A DNA stretch of 64,000 bases from Solanum dulcamara (taxonomy: Eukaryota; Streptophyta; Magnoliopsida; Solanales; Solanaceae), in NCBI RefSeq assembly GCF_947179165.1, contig NC_077237.1, forward strand, positions 10,530,735-10,594,734, written 5' to 3'. Positions 1-13,420 of the stretch are shown here, in pieces. The notes under the pieces were generated by a model. That model was not told where the DNA came from and ran no database searches. It saw only the letters and a program-made list of their open reading frames with translations. Position 1 is the first letter of the stretch. The number at the start of each line of letters is the position of its first letter. The position numbers and the translations under genes are program-made.

Positions 1-1629
1 GTGACACAACAAGAATTAGGCATTTTTTCTAATTTTTTTGTGTGTTTGAGCATGGATTTTTAGGTACAGCGGGTTCAGGTAAACTTTCTTTGATTATGCC
101 AGTTTTTGTGTGTGTTAGAGGGGTTTAGGAGCATTTTATTGGCGACGCTATAGAAATTAGGCGATTTTGCTAGTTTTCGTGTGTGTTAGACCAGTGATTT
201 TATAGGTACCTGGTGTCCGGGTCGTATTATCTTGGATTATTCCATAGTAGCATCCTTAAAGACCTAGGTAACGACACTAGTTTCCCCGGTGGTGCTTTAG
301 AGTGGTTTATGAGCAATTTATTGGCTACGCAATAGGAATTAGGCAATTTTGCCAATTTTCGTGTGTATAAGCCCATGGATTTTTAGGTGTCGTGGTTCGG
401 GTCAAACTTTCTTTGATTCTTTAATAGTAGCATACATGATGACCTGGGTAACAACTTTAGTTGCCCTAGCGGTGCTTTAGAGGGGTTTAGGAGCATTTTA
501 TTGGTGACACAACAAGAATTAGGCGATTTTGCCAGTTTTTCATGTGTGTTAGACACAGATTTTTAAGTTCTGGGTGTTTTGGTCAAATTTTCTTGGATTC
601 TTTCATAGTAGCATCCGTAATGACATAGAGAACAACTCCAGCAGCCTCGACAGTGCTTTGGAGGGGTTTATTAGCATTTTATTGGCAACACAACATGAAT
701 TAGGCGATTATGCCAGTTTTTCGTGTGTATTAGCCCATGGATTTTAAGTTGTTATGGGTAAGGGTCGAATTTTCTTGTATTCTTCTATAGTAGCATCCGA
801 AACGACCTAGAGAATGACTTCAGTAGCCCCGGCAGCGCTTTAGAGGGGGTTGGGAGCATTTGATTGGCGATGCAACAAGAATTAGGCGATTTTGCCAGTT
901 TTTATGTGTATTAGCCCACGTATTTTAGGGTGCCGGGGGTCCGGGTCAAACTTTCTTGGATTCTTTCATAGTATCATTCGTAACATCCTGGGGTACGACT
1001 CTAGTTGCCCCAGTAGTGCTTTATATGATTTTAGAAGATTTTTATTGGTGATGCAATAGGAGTTAGGCAATTTTGCCAGTTTTTCTTGTGTGTTAGCCCA
1101 TGGATTTTTGGGTGCCGGGGTGCGGGTCAAAATTTCTTGGATTCTTCTATAGTAGCATCTATAAGGACCTGGAGAATAACAACAGTAGCCCGGACAACGC
1201 TTTAAAGATGTTTAGGAGCATATTATTGGCGACGCAATAGGAATTAGGCAATTTTGCCAAATTTTTGTGTGTGTTAGCCCACAGATTTTTATGTGCTGGG
1301 GGTATGGGTCAAACTTTCTTGGATTCTTTCATAGTAGCATTCGTAACGACCTGGGGAACGACTCTAGTTGCTCCGGCGGTGCTTTATAGGGGTTTAAGAG
1401 CATTTTATTGGTGACTCACCAGGAGTTAAGCGATTTTGCCAATTTTTCGATTGTGTTAGCCCATGAATTTTTTAGGTGCCGGGGGTTCGGGTCAAACTTT
1501 CTTAGATTTTTCCATAGTAGCATTCATAACGACTTGGGGAACGACTCTAGTTGCCCCAGCGGTGCTTTAGAGGGGTTCAATTGCATTTTATTGGCAACGC
1601 AACAGGAATTAGGCATTTTTGCTAGTTTT

Positions 1630-1977
1630 GTTTTGTCGGGAACAGACCCTACACGAGGCTCCTACCTCTCATGCGCGGCCAGGGGTTGATCCGCTCACCC
1701 CCAAGCTGTATTATACATAAAAACAGCAAAATACTCGGAGGGGGACATAAACCTAACCTCCAATCCTATGGTGGTTCATAAGCCGAACATCCTACTAAGG
1801 TCAGCCAACTCATCCCCGATACAAGTACACAAAAAGGAAACCTAGAAACTATGCACCTAAAGGAGAGGACTCCTCTCGATACAAAGAAACTAGGAAAGCA
1901 TAAATAAGGGAGACTCTCCCTTTACATAAAAGTAAAGGAAAAATCTAAATAAAACTGGGGATGAATCCTCATAAAAA
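1630..1977 (-). mobile_element. 5'-truncated LINE, 3' UTR only
   Basis: About 340 bp interrupts a satellite monomer and matches, at roughly 94% by eye, the 3' UTR of the longer LINE at 4481-4820. Flanking copies of GCTAGTTTT at 1621-1629 and 1978-1986 are the likely target-site duplication. The tail lies at the low-coordinate side (short T-rich stretch at 1630-1636), so the element is on the minus strand. No coding sequence remains. Severe 5' truncation is usual for target-primed reverse transcription. Confidence 0.85.
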
Positions 1978-4470
1978 GCTAGTTTTACTTGTATGTTAGC
2001 CCACAGATTTTTAGGTGCCGGGGGTCTGTGTCAAATTTTCTTAGATTCTTCCATAGTAGCATCTGTAAGGACCTGAACAATGACTTTAGTAGCTCTAAAA
2101 GCGCTTTAGAGGGGTTTAGGAACAATTTGTTGGCGATGCGATAGGAATTTGGTGATTTTGTCAGTTTTTCGTGTGTGTTAGCCTATGGATTTTTAGGTGC
2201 TGGGTGCCCAGGTCAAACTTTCTTGGATACTTCAATATTAGTATCCTTAAGGACCTAGAGAACGACTCTAGTTGCCCCGGCAGTGCTTTAAAGGTGTTTA
2301 GGAGTATTTTATTAGCGATGCAATAGAAATTAGGCAATTTTCCCAGTTTTTCATGTGTGTTAGCCCACAGATTTTTAGGTGCCGATGGTCTTGGTCAAAC
2401 TTTCTCAGATTCTTCTATAGCAACATCTGTAATGACCTGGGGAATGACTTTAATTGCCCCGGCGATGCTTTAGAGAGGTTTAGGAGCATTTTATTGGTGA
2501 TGCAATAGGAATTAGGCGATTTTGTTAGTTTTTCATGTGTGTTAGCCCACAAATTTTTAGGTGTTGGGTGTCCGGGTTAAATTTTCTTGGATTCTTCTAT
2601 AGTAGCATTTGTAATGACCTAGAGAATGACTCCAGTGGTCCTGACGATGCTTTAGAGGGGTTTAAGAGCTTTTTATTAGCGACGCAACAAAAATTAGGTT
2701 TTTTGTCTAGTTTTTTGTGTGTTAAACCATGTATTTTTAGGTGCCAGGGATCCGGGTCGAACTTTCTTGGATTCTTCCATAGTAGCATCCGTAACGATCT
2801 GGGGAATGACTTCAGTTTCCCCGGTGGTGCTTTAAAAGGGTTTAGGAGCATTTTATTGGCGACGCAACAGGAATTAGGCGATTTTGCTAATTTTTTGTGT
2901 GTGTTAGTTTACGGATTTTTAGGTGTCATAGGTTCGGGTCAAACTTTCTTTGATTCTTCCATAGTAGCATCTGTAACGACATGGATAATGACTCTAGTTG
3001 CTCCGACGGTGATTTATAGGAATTTAGAAGCATTTTATTGGCGACGAAACAGAAAAAAATTTGCATCACTAATTTTTCGTGTGTGTTAGCCAACAAATTT
3101 TTTAGGTGCTGGAGATCTGGGTCAAACTTTCTTATATTCTTCAAAATTAGCATCCGCAACGACCTGGTGAACGACTCTGGTAGGCTCAGTAGTGCTTTAG
3201 AGGGGCTTAGGAGCATTTTATTGGCGATGAAACACGAATTAGGCGATTTTGCTAGTTTTTCGTGTGTGTTAGCCCATAGATTTTTAGGTGCCAGGGGTGT
3301 GGGTCAAATTTTCTTGGATGCTTCTATAATAGCGTCCGTACGGACCTGGAGATCGACACCAGTAGGCCCGGCGATGCTTTAGCGGGGTTTATTAGAATTT
3401 TATTGGTGACGCAATAGAAATTAGGTGATTATGCCAGTTTTTCATGTGTGTTAGCTTACGGATTTTTAGGTGTCAGGGGTCCGGGTTGAATTTTCTTAGA
3501 TTCTTCCTAATATGTGTCCGTAAGGACTTGGAGAATGACTCCAGTATCCTCGACAGCACTTTAGAGGGGTTTAGGAGCATTTTATTGGCGATACAACAAG
3601 AATTAGGTGATTTTGCCAGTTTTTGTTTGTGTTAGCCCACAAATTTTTAGGTGTTGGGGGTCCGGGTCAAACTTTCTTGGATTCTGCCATAGTAACATCC
3701 GTTACGACCTATGGAATGACTCTAGTTGCCGTGGCGGTGCTTTAGAAGGGTTTAGGTGCATTTTATTGGCGACGCAACTGCAATTAAGCATTTTTGCCAG
3801 TTTTTCTTATGTGTTACCCCATAGATGTTTTCGGTATCGGGGGTCAGGGTGGAATTTTCTTGGATTCATCCATAGTAGCATCCGTAATGACCTGGGAAAT
3901 GACTCCAGTAGCCCCGGTAGTGCTTTAGAAAGGTTTAGGAGCATTTTATTGGAGACGCAACAGGAATTAAGCGATTTTGCTAGTTTTTCGTGTGTGTTAG
4001 CCCACGGATTTTTAGGTGCCAAGGGTCTGGGTCAAATTTTCTTGGATTATTTCATAATAGCATCCGTAAGTACCTGAGAAATGACTCTAGTTTCTCCGGC
4101 TGGGCTTTATAGTAGTTTAGGAGCATTTTATTGGCGACGCAACAGAAATTAGGCAATTTTGCCAGTTTTTTATGTGTGTTCGCCTACAGATTTTTAGGTG
4201 CCGGGGTGCGAGTCAAATTTTCTTGGATTCTTCTATATTAGCATCTGTAAGGACCTGGAGAACGACTACAGTTGCCCCGACAGCGCTTTAGAGATGTTTA
4301 GGAGCATTTTATTTGCGACGGAACATGAATTAGGTAATTTTGCCAGTTTTTAATGTATGTTAGCCTACGGATTTTTAGGTGTCGGGGGTTCAGATCGAAC
4401 TTTCTTGGATTATTCCATAGTAGCATCCGTAACAACCTGGGAACGACTCCAGTAGCCCCGGCGGTGCTTT

Positions 4471-6279
4471 TTTTTTTTTTAAGGGAACAGACCTTACATG
4501 AGGCTCCCACCTCTCGTGCGCGGCCAGGGGTTGAGCCGCTCACCCCCAAGCTGTATTATACATAAAAACAAAAAAATACACGGAGGGGGACATAAACCTA
4601 ACCTCCAATCCTATGGTGGTTCATAAGCCGACCATCCTACTAAGGGCAGCCAACTCATCCCCGATACAAGCACATGAAAATAAAACCTAGAAACTATGCA
4701 CCTAAAGGAAATGACTCCTCTCGATACAAAGAAACTAGGAAAGCATAAATAAGGGAGACTCTCCCTTTACATAAAATAAAGGAAAAATCTAAATAAAACT
4801 GGGGATGAATCCTCATAAATGCTATATATACAACAAAAGTAGCGTAGACGATGAACATCAAATAACATGGCTAAGATATAACATGGAAAATCACAAACAC
4901 TGCAATTGGGTGCTCAATCCAAGAATGCAACACAAAATAGTAGATCATGGAGGCTTTTTAATCCGTTTGGTCTTCCTCCGTCTGAAGCTGGGCAGGCCGA
5001 CTCTATCTAGCATGTAGTAACCTCGAGTACCACGAGGTAGCTGCTGGAGGGTGGTGTAGTGGCCTGGAGTGGTAAGAGTGTGACTGTGCTTGGAGAGAGC
5101 ATCCGCAGTGAAGTTTGCCTCCCTGTATATATGCCTGCAAGAAAAGCGAACAAATAATTTGGAAATACCAACAAGGTCCTGAGTTACCTGGTGAAGGCTC
5201 CACGGAGGTTTAGTCTGATGATTGATCCATTTAGTGAGCAACTCCGAGTCAACTTCTAGGATAACGTGTTGAAAACCCTGTTGAATGCACCATTTAAGCC
5301 CATAAATTGCCGCCTCTAGTTCAGCTTGATTGTTGGTTCCCTACCCTAACGGTATGGCGTAGGAGAAGATGAATTTACCCATGTGATCTCTTAAGATGCC
5401 CCCCCCAATTGCCCCCGGATTACCCAACGCACTGCCGTCAGTGTTCAGCTTGACGAAACCGAGTTGTGGCTTAATCCACGAGACTTGGGTGATCTTCATC
5501 TCATGAGTACACTTATCTATGCAAGAGATGGTGTGGATCCAGTTCGAGGGCCAATGGATATAGGGGTACGCGACTCTAAGAAGATTTGAGATGTCCTTGA
5601 AAACTGCAAATTTCACTCTCGCCAAGCTAGAACTCTTCCCCCCATATTTGCTCGCGCACCTATTCTTCCACAAATTCCAACATATAAATATTGGGGTGGA
5701 ATGGAGGATAAGTTTGTGAGCTTCTGTGCGGTACTTGCGAAGCCACCAGCTCATAACAAGAAGTTTGAGGGGTGTGGCTTCATGCCTTATGCCTAGGGAA
5801 TTTGAGAAGTAGTGCCAAATATTCCTAGCGAAATGGCCAGTGCTGAAAATGTGCTCTATGGTGTCCGGACCTGGACTGTGGCAGCAATAGCATGGTATGG
5901 AAACGTAGCCAAATGCAGTGATCTTTTCCTCCATTGGCAGCTTGCCTCTAAAAGCCCTCCACAACAAAAAAGAGCATTTAAAGGGGATGTTTTTGTGCCA
6001 AGTGTAATGGTCGGATAGTGTCTTGGTCCGGTGTTCCCTCACAAGCTGCCATGCCGAGGAACATGTGAAGTTTCCATTGGTATTCATCTTCCAAATGGCC
6101 TGATCCGGTGTGTTTCCTTGCAGCTGAAGTGTGGAAGAAGTAATGAGAGGAGCGAGCTGCGCTGGTGCCAACTGATTTAGCATATCGATGTTCCATTGGC
6201 CATCTATACGAAAATCAGCTACCCTCGCATTGTTTGCTCTTCCCAACTCCTCCCTATAGTTGGCTAAGGGTCCGATACT
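4471..6279 (-). mobile_element. 5'-truncated L1-type LINE inserted in the satellite
   Basis: A minus-strand non-LTR retrotransposon. Its 3' end carries a poly(A) tail, seen as a T run at 4468-4480. The 3' UTR spans about 4481-4944 and the C-terminal part of the ORF2 protein lies at 4945-6279. GGCGGTGCTTT at 4460-4470 and 6280-6290 flanks it and is the likely target-site duplication. This sequence is also part of the satellite monomer, so the duplication is less certain than usual. The 5' end is cut inside the reverse-transcriptase region. Its 3' UTR is shared with the small fragment at 1630-1977, so the two are copies of one family. Confidence 0.92.
4945..6279 (-). pseudogene. LINE ORF2 C-terminus: zinc-binding RT region plus RNase H
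   Basis: Reading down the minus strand from the truncated end, the frame encodes the tail of a plant L1-type ORF2 protein. First comes the region after the reverse transcriptase, including a zf-RVT-like domain (FTCSSAWQLV, CSFLLWRAFRGKLP, CYCCHSPGPDTIEHIF, about 6090-5790). An RNase H domain follows (VKLNTDGSALGNPG about 5460-5415, EVDSELLTKW about 5253-5224, EANFTADALSKH about 5124-5090). The frame is continuous for more than 1.3 kb except for one in-frame TAG at 5341-5343, inside RNase H. There is no start codon because the 5' part is missing. In life the protein would copy LINE RNA at nicked target DNA; this copy is dead. Confidence 0.92.
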
Positions 6280-7429
6280 GGCGGTGCTTTAGAAGTGTTT
6301 AGTAGCATTTTATTGGAGACGCAATAGAAATTAGGTGATTTTGCCAGTTTTTTGTAAATGTTAGCCCACGGATTTTTAGGTGCCGGGTGTTAGGGTCGAA
6401 TATTCTTGGATTTTTCGATAGTAGCATTCACAACAACCTGGGGAATGACTCTAGTTGCTCCGTCAGTGCTGTATAGGGGTTTAGGAGCATTTTATTGGTG
6501 ACTCACCAGGAATTAGGCTATTTTGCCAATTTTTCGATTTTGTTAGCCCATGAATTTTTTAGGTGCCAGGGGTCCGGGTCGAACTTTCTTGGATTCTTCT
6601 ATAGTAGCATACGTAACGACCTTGAGAATGACTTTAGTTTCTCCGACAGTGCTTTATAGGGGTTAAGGAGTATTTTATTGGCGACGCAACACGAATTAGG
6701 CAATTTTCCCAATCTTTTGTGTGTGTGAGCTTACAGATTTTTAGGTGCCGGGGGTTCGGGTTGAAATTTCTTGGTTTCTTCCATAGTAGCCTCCTTAAGT
6801 ACCTGGAGAACGACTCCAGTAGCCCCGACATTTCTTTAGAGGGGTTTAGGAGCATTTTATTGGCGACACAACAGGAATTAGGCAATTTTGCCATTCTGTA
6901 GTGTGAGTTAGCCCACCGATTTTTAGGTGCAGGGAGTTCGGGTCGAACTTTTTGGATTCGTTAATAGTAGCATTTGTAACGACCTGAGGAATGACTCTAG
7001 TTGCTCCGGTGGTGCTTTATAGGGGTTTAGAATCATTTTATTGGCGACGCACTAGTAATTAGGCGATTTTGCCAATTTTTTGTGTGTGTTAGCCCACGAA
7101 TTTTTTAGGTGTCGGGGGTCCGGGTTGAACTTTCTTGGATTATTCCATAGTACCATCCGTAATGACATGGGGAACGACCCTAGTAGCCCGGCGGCGCTTT
7201 AGAGGGATTTAGGAGCATTTTATTGGCGAAGCAACAAAAATTAAGAGATTTTGCCAGTTTTTCATGCGTGTTAGCCCACGGATTTTATAGATACTAGGGG
7301 TCCGGGTCGAACTTTCTTGAATTCTTCCATAGTAGCATCTGTAAGTACTTGGCTAACGACTCCAGTAGCCCAACAACACTTTAGAGGGGTTTAGGAATAG
7401 TTTATTGGCGACCAACAGGAATTAGGCGA

Positions 7430-10400
7430 TTTTGCAGTTTTTCAGGTGTGTTAGCTTACGGATTTTTAGGTGTTGCGGGTCCGGGTCGAACATTCTTAGA
7501 TTCTTCCATAATATCATCCGTAACAATCAGGGGAACGACTATAGTTTCCCCGACGATTCTTTAAAGGGGTTTAGGAGTATTTTATTGGCGATTCAAAAGG
7601 AATTAAGCGATTTTACCAGTTTTTAATGTGTGTTAGCCCACAGATTTTTAGGTGCTGGATGTTCGGGTCAAATTTTCTTGGATTTTTCCGTAGTAGCATT
7701 CTTTATGACCTAGAGAATGACTCCAATAGCCCCGATGGCGCTTTAGAGGGGTTAAGGTGCATTTTATTGGCGATGCAACAAGAATTAGGTGTTTTTACCA
7801 GTTTTTCTTATGTTTAGCCCACAAATTTTTTCAGTGTCTGGGATTTGGGTCGAATTTTCTTATATTCATCCATAGTAGCATCTGTAACGATATGGAAAAT
7901 GACTCTAGTAGCCCCAACAGCGTTTTAGAAGGGTTTAAGGGCATTTAATTGGCGACGCAACTAGTATTAGGCGATTTTGCCAAATTTGTGTGTGTTAGCC
8001 TACGGATCTTTAGGTGCCGAGGGTCCGGGTTGAACTTTCCTTAATTTATCCATAGTAGCATCCGCAACGATCTAGGGAACGACTTCAGTAGCCCCAACGA
8101 TGATTTAGAATGGTTTAAGAGCATTTTATTAGATACGCAATAGGAATTAGGCAATTTTACTAATTATTCGAGTGTGTTAGACCTCAATTTTTTTATGTGC
8201 CGGGGGTCTGGGTCGAAGGTTCTTGGAATTTTCCATAGTAGAATCGCTATCAATATGTGGAATGACTCTAGTTGCTCCGGTGGTGCTTTATAGGGGTTTA
8301 GAAGCATTTTATTGGCAACACACAAGACATTAGGCGATTTTGCTAATTTTTTGTGTATGTTAGCCCCCAAATTTCTAAATAGCCGGGGTCCAGGTCATAC
8401 TTTATTAGATTCTTCCATAGTAGTATCCTTAAAACCTGGGGAATGACTCTAGTTACCCTGGTGGTGCTTTAGAGGGGTTTAGTTGCAATTTTTTGGCTAC
8501 GCAACAGGAATTAGGCGATTTTGCTAGTTTTTTGTGTATGTTAGTCCAAAGATTTTTTAGGTGCCAGGTGTCTGGGTCGTATTTTCTTCTATTCTTCCAT
8601 AGATGCATGCGTAAGGACCTGGAGAAGGACTCCAATAGCCCGGGCAGTGCTTTAGAGGGGTTTAGGAGCATTTTATTGGCTACGCAACAGGAATTAGGCT
8701 ATTTTCCCAATTGTTTGTGTGTGTTAGCTCCCAGATTTTTAGGTGTCGGGGGTCCGGGTCGAACCTTCTTGGATTCTTTCATAGTAGAATCCATAACGAC
8801 CTAGGAATGACTCTTGTTGCTCCGATGGTGCTTTATAGGAGTTTAGGAGCATTTTATTGGCAACGCACCAGGAATTAGATGATTTTGCCAATTTTTTGTG
8901 TGTTTTAACCCATGAATTTTTTAGGTGCCGGGAGTCCGAGTCAAATATTCTTGAATTATTCCATAGTAGTATCCGTAATAACCTGGGGAACAACTCAAGT
9001 AGCCCTGGCAGTGCTTCAGAGGGGATTAGGAGCATTTTATTGGCGACGCAATAGGAATTAGGCGATTTTGCTAGTTTTTCGTGTGTGTTAGCCCACAGAT
9101 TTGTAGATACCAGGGGTTCTGGTCGAATTTTATTGGATTATTCCATAGTAACATCTGTAAGGACTTGTACAACGACTCCAGTAGCCTTAAAAGCGCTTTA
9201 GAGGAGTTTAGAAGCATTTTATTGGCGATGCAATAGAAATTTGGTGATTTTGCTAATTTTTCGTCTGTGTTAGCCCACAGATTTTTAGATACCAGGGGTC
9301 CGGGTTGAATTTTCTTGATTTCTTCTATAGTAGCATCCGTAAGGACCTGGACAATGACTCCAGTAGCCCAACAATGCTTTAGAGAGGTTTAGAAGCATTT
9401 TATTGGCGACCCAACAGGAATTAGGCAATTTTGCCAGTTTTTCGGATGTGTTAGCTTACAGATTTTTAGGTTCCGGGGGTCCGGGTCAAACTTTCTTAGA
9501 TTCTTCCATAGTATCATCCGTAACGATCAGGGGAATGATTTTAGTTGCCCTGGCGGTTCTTTAAAGGGTTTAGGAGCATTTTATTGGCGATTCAAAAGGA
9601 ATTAGGCAATTTTATTAGTTTTTCATGTGTGTTAGCCCACAGATTTTTAGGTGCTAGATGTACCGGTCAAATTTTCTTGGATTCTTCCATAGTAGCATCC
9701 GTTACGACCTATGGAACGACTCTAGTTGCTCCAGCAACGCTTTAGAGGGGTTTAGGTGCATTTTATTGGCGACGCAACTGGAATTAGGCGTTTTTGCTAG
9801 TTTTTCTTGTGTGTTAGCTCACAAATTTTTTGGTGTCGGGGGTGTGGGTCGAAATTTCTTATATTCATCAATAGTAGCATCCATAACGATATGGGAAATG
9901 ACTCTAGTAGCCCCAATAGTGTTTTAGAAAGGTTTAGGAGTATTTTATTGGCGACACAACAGGTATTCGACGATTTTGCAAAATTTGTGTGTGTTAGCCC
10001 ACGAATTTTAGGTGTTGGGGATTCAGGTTGAACTTTCTTGCATTATTCCATAGTAGCATCCGTAATGACCTTAGGAAAGACTCCAGTGGCCCCGACGGTG
10101 CTTTAGAAGGGTTTAGGAGCATTTTATCGGTGATGCAACAGGAATTAGGCGATTTTGCCAATTATTCGAGTGTGTTAGCCCTCGAATTTTTTATGTGCTG
10201 GGGTCCGGGTCGAAGGTTCTTGAACTCTTCCATAGTAGCATTACTAACGACTTGTGGAACGACTATAGTTGCTCCGGCGGTGCTTTATAGGGGTTTAGGA
10301 GCATTTTATTGGCGACGCACCAGATATTAGGTGATTTTGCCAATTTTTCGTGTATGTTAGCTCATGAATTTCTTAGGTGCTGGGGTCCGGGTCATATTTT

Positions 10401-11400
10401 CTTGGATTCTTCCATATTAACATCCGTAACAACCTGGGAATGACTCTAGTTACCCCGGTTGTGGTTTTGAGCGGTTTAGGAGCATTTTATTGGATATGCA
10501 ATAGGAATTAGGCAATTTTGCTAGTTTTTCGTGTGTGTTAGTCCACAGAGTTTTTAGGTGCCGGGTGTCTGGGTCGTATTTTCTTCTATTCTTCTATATA
10601 TTCAAGCGTAAGGACCTGGAGAACGACTTCAGTAGCCTCGTCAGTGCTTTAGAGAGGTTTAGGAGCATTTTATTGGCGACGCAACATGATTAGGCTATTT
10701 TGCCAGTTTTTCGTATGTGTTAGCCCTCAGATTTTTAGGTGCCGGGGGTTCGGGTCGAACTTTCTTGGATTCTTTCATAGTAGAATCCGTAAAGACCTAG
10801 GAATGACTCTTGTTGCTCTGGTGGTGCTTTATAGGAGTTTAAGAGCATTTTATTGGCAACACACCCGGAATTAGATGATTTTGCCAATTTTTCGTGTATG
10901 TTAACCCATTAATTTTTTAGGTGTCGAGCGTCTGGGTCAAACATTCTTGAATTATTCCATAGTAACATCTATAATGACCTGGAGAACGACTCGAGTAGCC
11001 CCGACGGTTCTTCAGAGGGGTTTGGGAGCATTTTATTAGCGACGCAATAGGAATTAAGCTATTTTGCCAGTTTTTCGTGTGTTAGCCCATAGATATTTAG
11101 ATACCGGGGGTCCGGGTCAAATTTTCTTGGATTCTTCTATAGTAGCATCTTTAAGGTGCTGTACAACGACACTAGTAGATCCAAAAGCGATTTAGAGGGG
11201 TTTAGGAGCAATTTATTGGCGATGAAACATGAATTTGGTGATTTTGCTAGTTTTTCGTGTGTGTTAGCCCATGGATTTTTAGGTGCCAGGTGTCCGGGTC
11301 AAACTTTCTTGGATCCTTCAATATTAGCATCCTTAATGACCTAGAGAACAACTCTAATTACCTCGGTGGTGCTTTAGAGGTGTTTAGAAGCATTTTATTA
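7430..11400. repeat. Decayed higher-order duplication (about 2.0 kb, about 11 monomers)
   Basis: Marker monomers recur at an offset of about 2.0 kb. A variant with GGCGATTCAAAAGG occurs near 7590 and 9590. A variant with TCGTATTTTCTTCTATTCTT occurs near 8577 and 10573. A CATAGTAGAATCC type occurs near 8780 and 10787. Corresponding monomers are clearly more alike than neighbours but differ at many positions, so this is an old higher-order repeat of about 11 monomers. It abuts and partly overlaps the start of the young 15-mer array. The boundaries are approximate. Confidence 0.65.
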
Positions 11401-13420
11401 GCGACTTAACAGAAATTAGGCAATTTTGCTAGTTTTTTGTGTGTCAGCCCACGGATTTTTAGGTGCCGGAGGTCTGGGTCAAACTTTCTCGGATTTTTCT
11501 ATAGTAGCAACAGTAATGACCTGGGGAATGACTTTAGTTGCCCCGGTGGTGCTTTTAGAGGGGTTTAAGAGCATTTTATTGGCGACGCAACAGGAATTAG
11601 GCGATTTTGCTAGTTTTTCATGTGTGTTAGCCCACAAATATTTAGGTGTTGGGTGTATGGGTCAAATTTTCTTAGATTCTTCTATAGTAGCATTTGTAAT
11701 GACCTAGACAATGACTCCAGTAGTCTCGGCGATGCTTTAGAGGGGTTTAAGAGCATTTTATTGGCAACGCAACAGAAATTAGGTTTTTTGTCTAGTTTTT
11801 TATGTGTTAGACCACGTATTTTTAGGTGTCGGGGATTCGGGTCGATCTTTCTTGGATTCTTCCATAGTAGCATCCGTAACGATCTGGGGAATGACTTCAA
11901 TTTTCCCGGCAGTGCTTTAAAAGTGTTTATGAGCATTTTATTGGCGACGCAACACAAATTAAGCAATTTTGCAGTTTTTGTGTGTATTAGACCACAAATT
12001 TTTAGGTGCTGAGGGTCTGGGTGAAAATTTCTTAGATTCTGCCATAGTAGAATCCTTTACAACTTGTGGAATGACTCTAGTTGCCCCGACGGTGCTTTAG
12101 AGGGGTTTAGGTGCATTTTATTGGCGACACAACTGGAATTAAGCATTCTTGTCAGTTTTTCTTGTGTTTTACCCCATAGATTTTTTTGGTGTCGGGGGTA
12201 TGGGTGGAATTTTCTTGAATTCATCCATAGTAGCATCCGTAATGACCTAGGCAATGACTCTAGTAGCCTCGTTAGTGCTTTAAAAAGGTTAAGGAGCATT
12301 TTATTGAAGACGCAATAGGAATTATGCGATTTTGTCAATTTTTCGTGTGTGTTAGTTAGCCCATAGATTTTTAGGTGCCGGGGGTTCGGGTCGAAACTTC
12401 TTGGATTATTTCATAACAGCATCCGTAACTACCTAGAAAAATGACTCTAGTTTCTCCGGCAGGGCTTTATAGTAGTTTAGGAGCATTTTATTGGCGACGC
12501 AACAGGAATTAGACAATTTTGCCAGTTTTTTATGTGTGTTCTCCCACAAATTTTTAGGTGCCGGGGTGCGGGTCAAATTTTCTTGTATTCTTCTATAGTA
12601 GCGTATTTAAGGACCTGGAGAACGACTATAGTAGCCCCGACAACGCTTTAGAGATGTTTAGGAGCATTTTATTTGCGACGGAATAAGAATTAGGTAATTT
12701 TGCCAGTTTTTAATGTATTTTAGCCTATAAATTTTAGGTGCTGGGGGTTCGTATCAAACTTTCTTGGATTCTTTCATTGTAGAATCCGTAACGACCTGGG
12801 GAATGACTCTATTTGCTCCTAAAGGGCTTTATAGGGGTTTAGGAGCATTTTATTGGCGACGCACCAGGAATTAGGCGATTTTACAAATTGTTTTAGTGTG
12901 TTAGCCCATGAATCTTTTAGGTGCCGGGGGTCTGGGTTGAACTTTCTTGTATTATTCCATAGTAGCATCTGTAATAACCTGGGAATGACTCCAGTAGCCC
13001 CAGTGGCTCTTTAGAGGGGTTTAGGAGCATTTTATTGCCGACGCAACAGAAATTAGGCAATTTTGCCTGTTTTCCGTGTGTGTTAGCCCACCGATTTTTA
13101 GATGTTGGGGTTTCGGGTCGAATTTTCTTGGATTCTGCCATAGTAGCATCCGTAAGGACCGAGAGAATGACTCAAGTAGCCCTGCAACGCTTTAGAGGGG
13201 TTTAGAAGCACTTTATTGGCGACGCAATAGGAATTAGGCGATTTTGTTAGTTTTTGGATTTTTAGGTGCCTGTGGGCCAGGTTGAACTTTTTTGGATTCT
13301 TCCATAGTATCATCTGTAACGATAAGGAGAACGACTTTAGTTGCCCGGATGGTTCTTTAAAGGGGTTTAGGATCATTGTATTGGCGATTCAAATGGAATT
13401 AGGCGAATTTACCAGTTTTT
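10712..13420. repeat. Higher-order repeat unit 1
   Basis: First 2709 bp unit of 15 monomers. Compared with unit 2 I count about eight differences by eye, including ATTACCTCGG against ATTGCCTCGG near 11362 and a two-base difference in the GTGTGTCAGCCC stretch near 11440. Confidence 0.9.
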
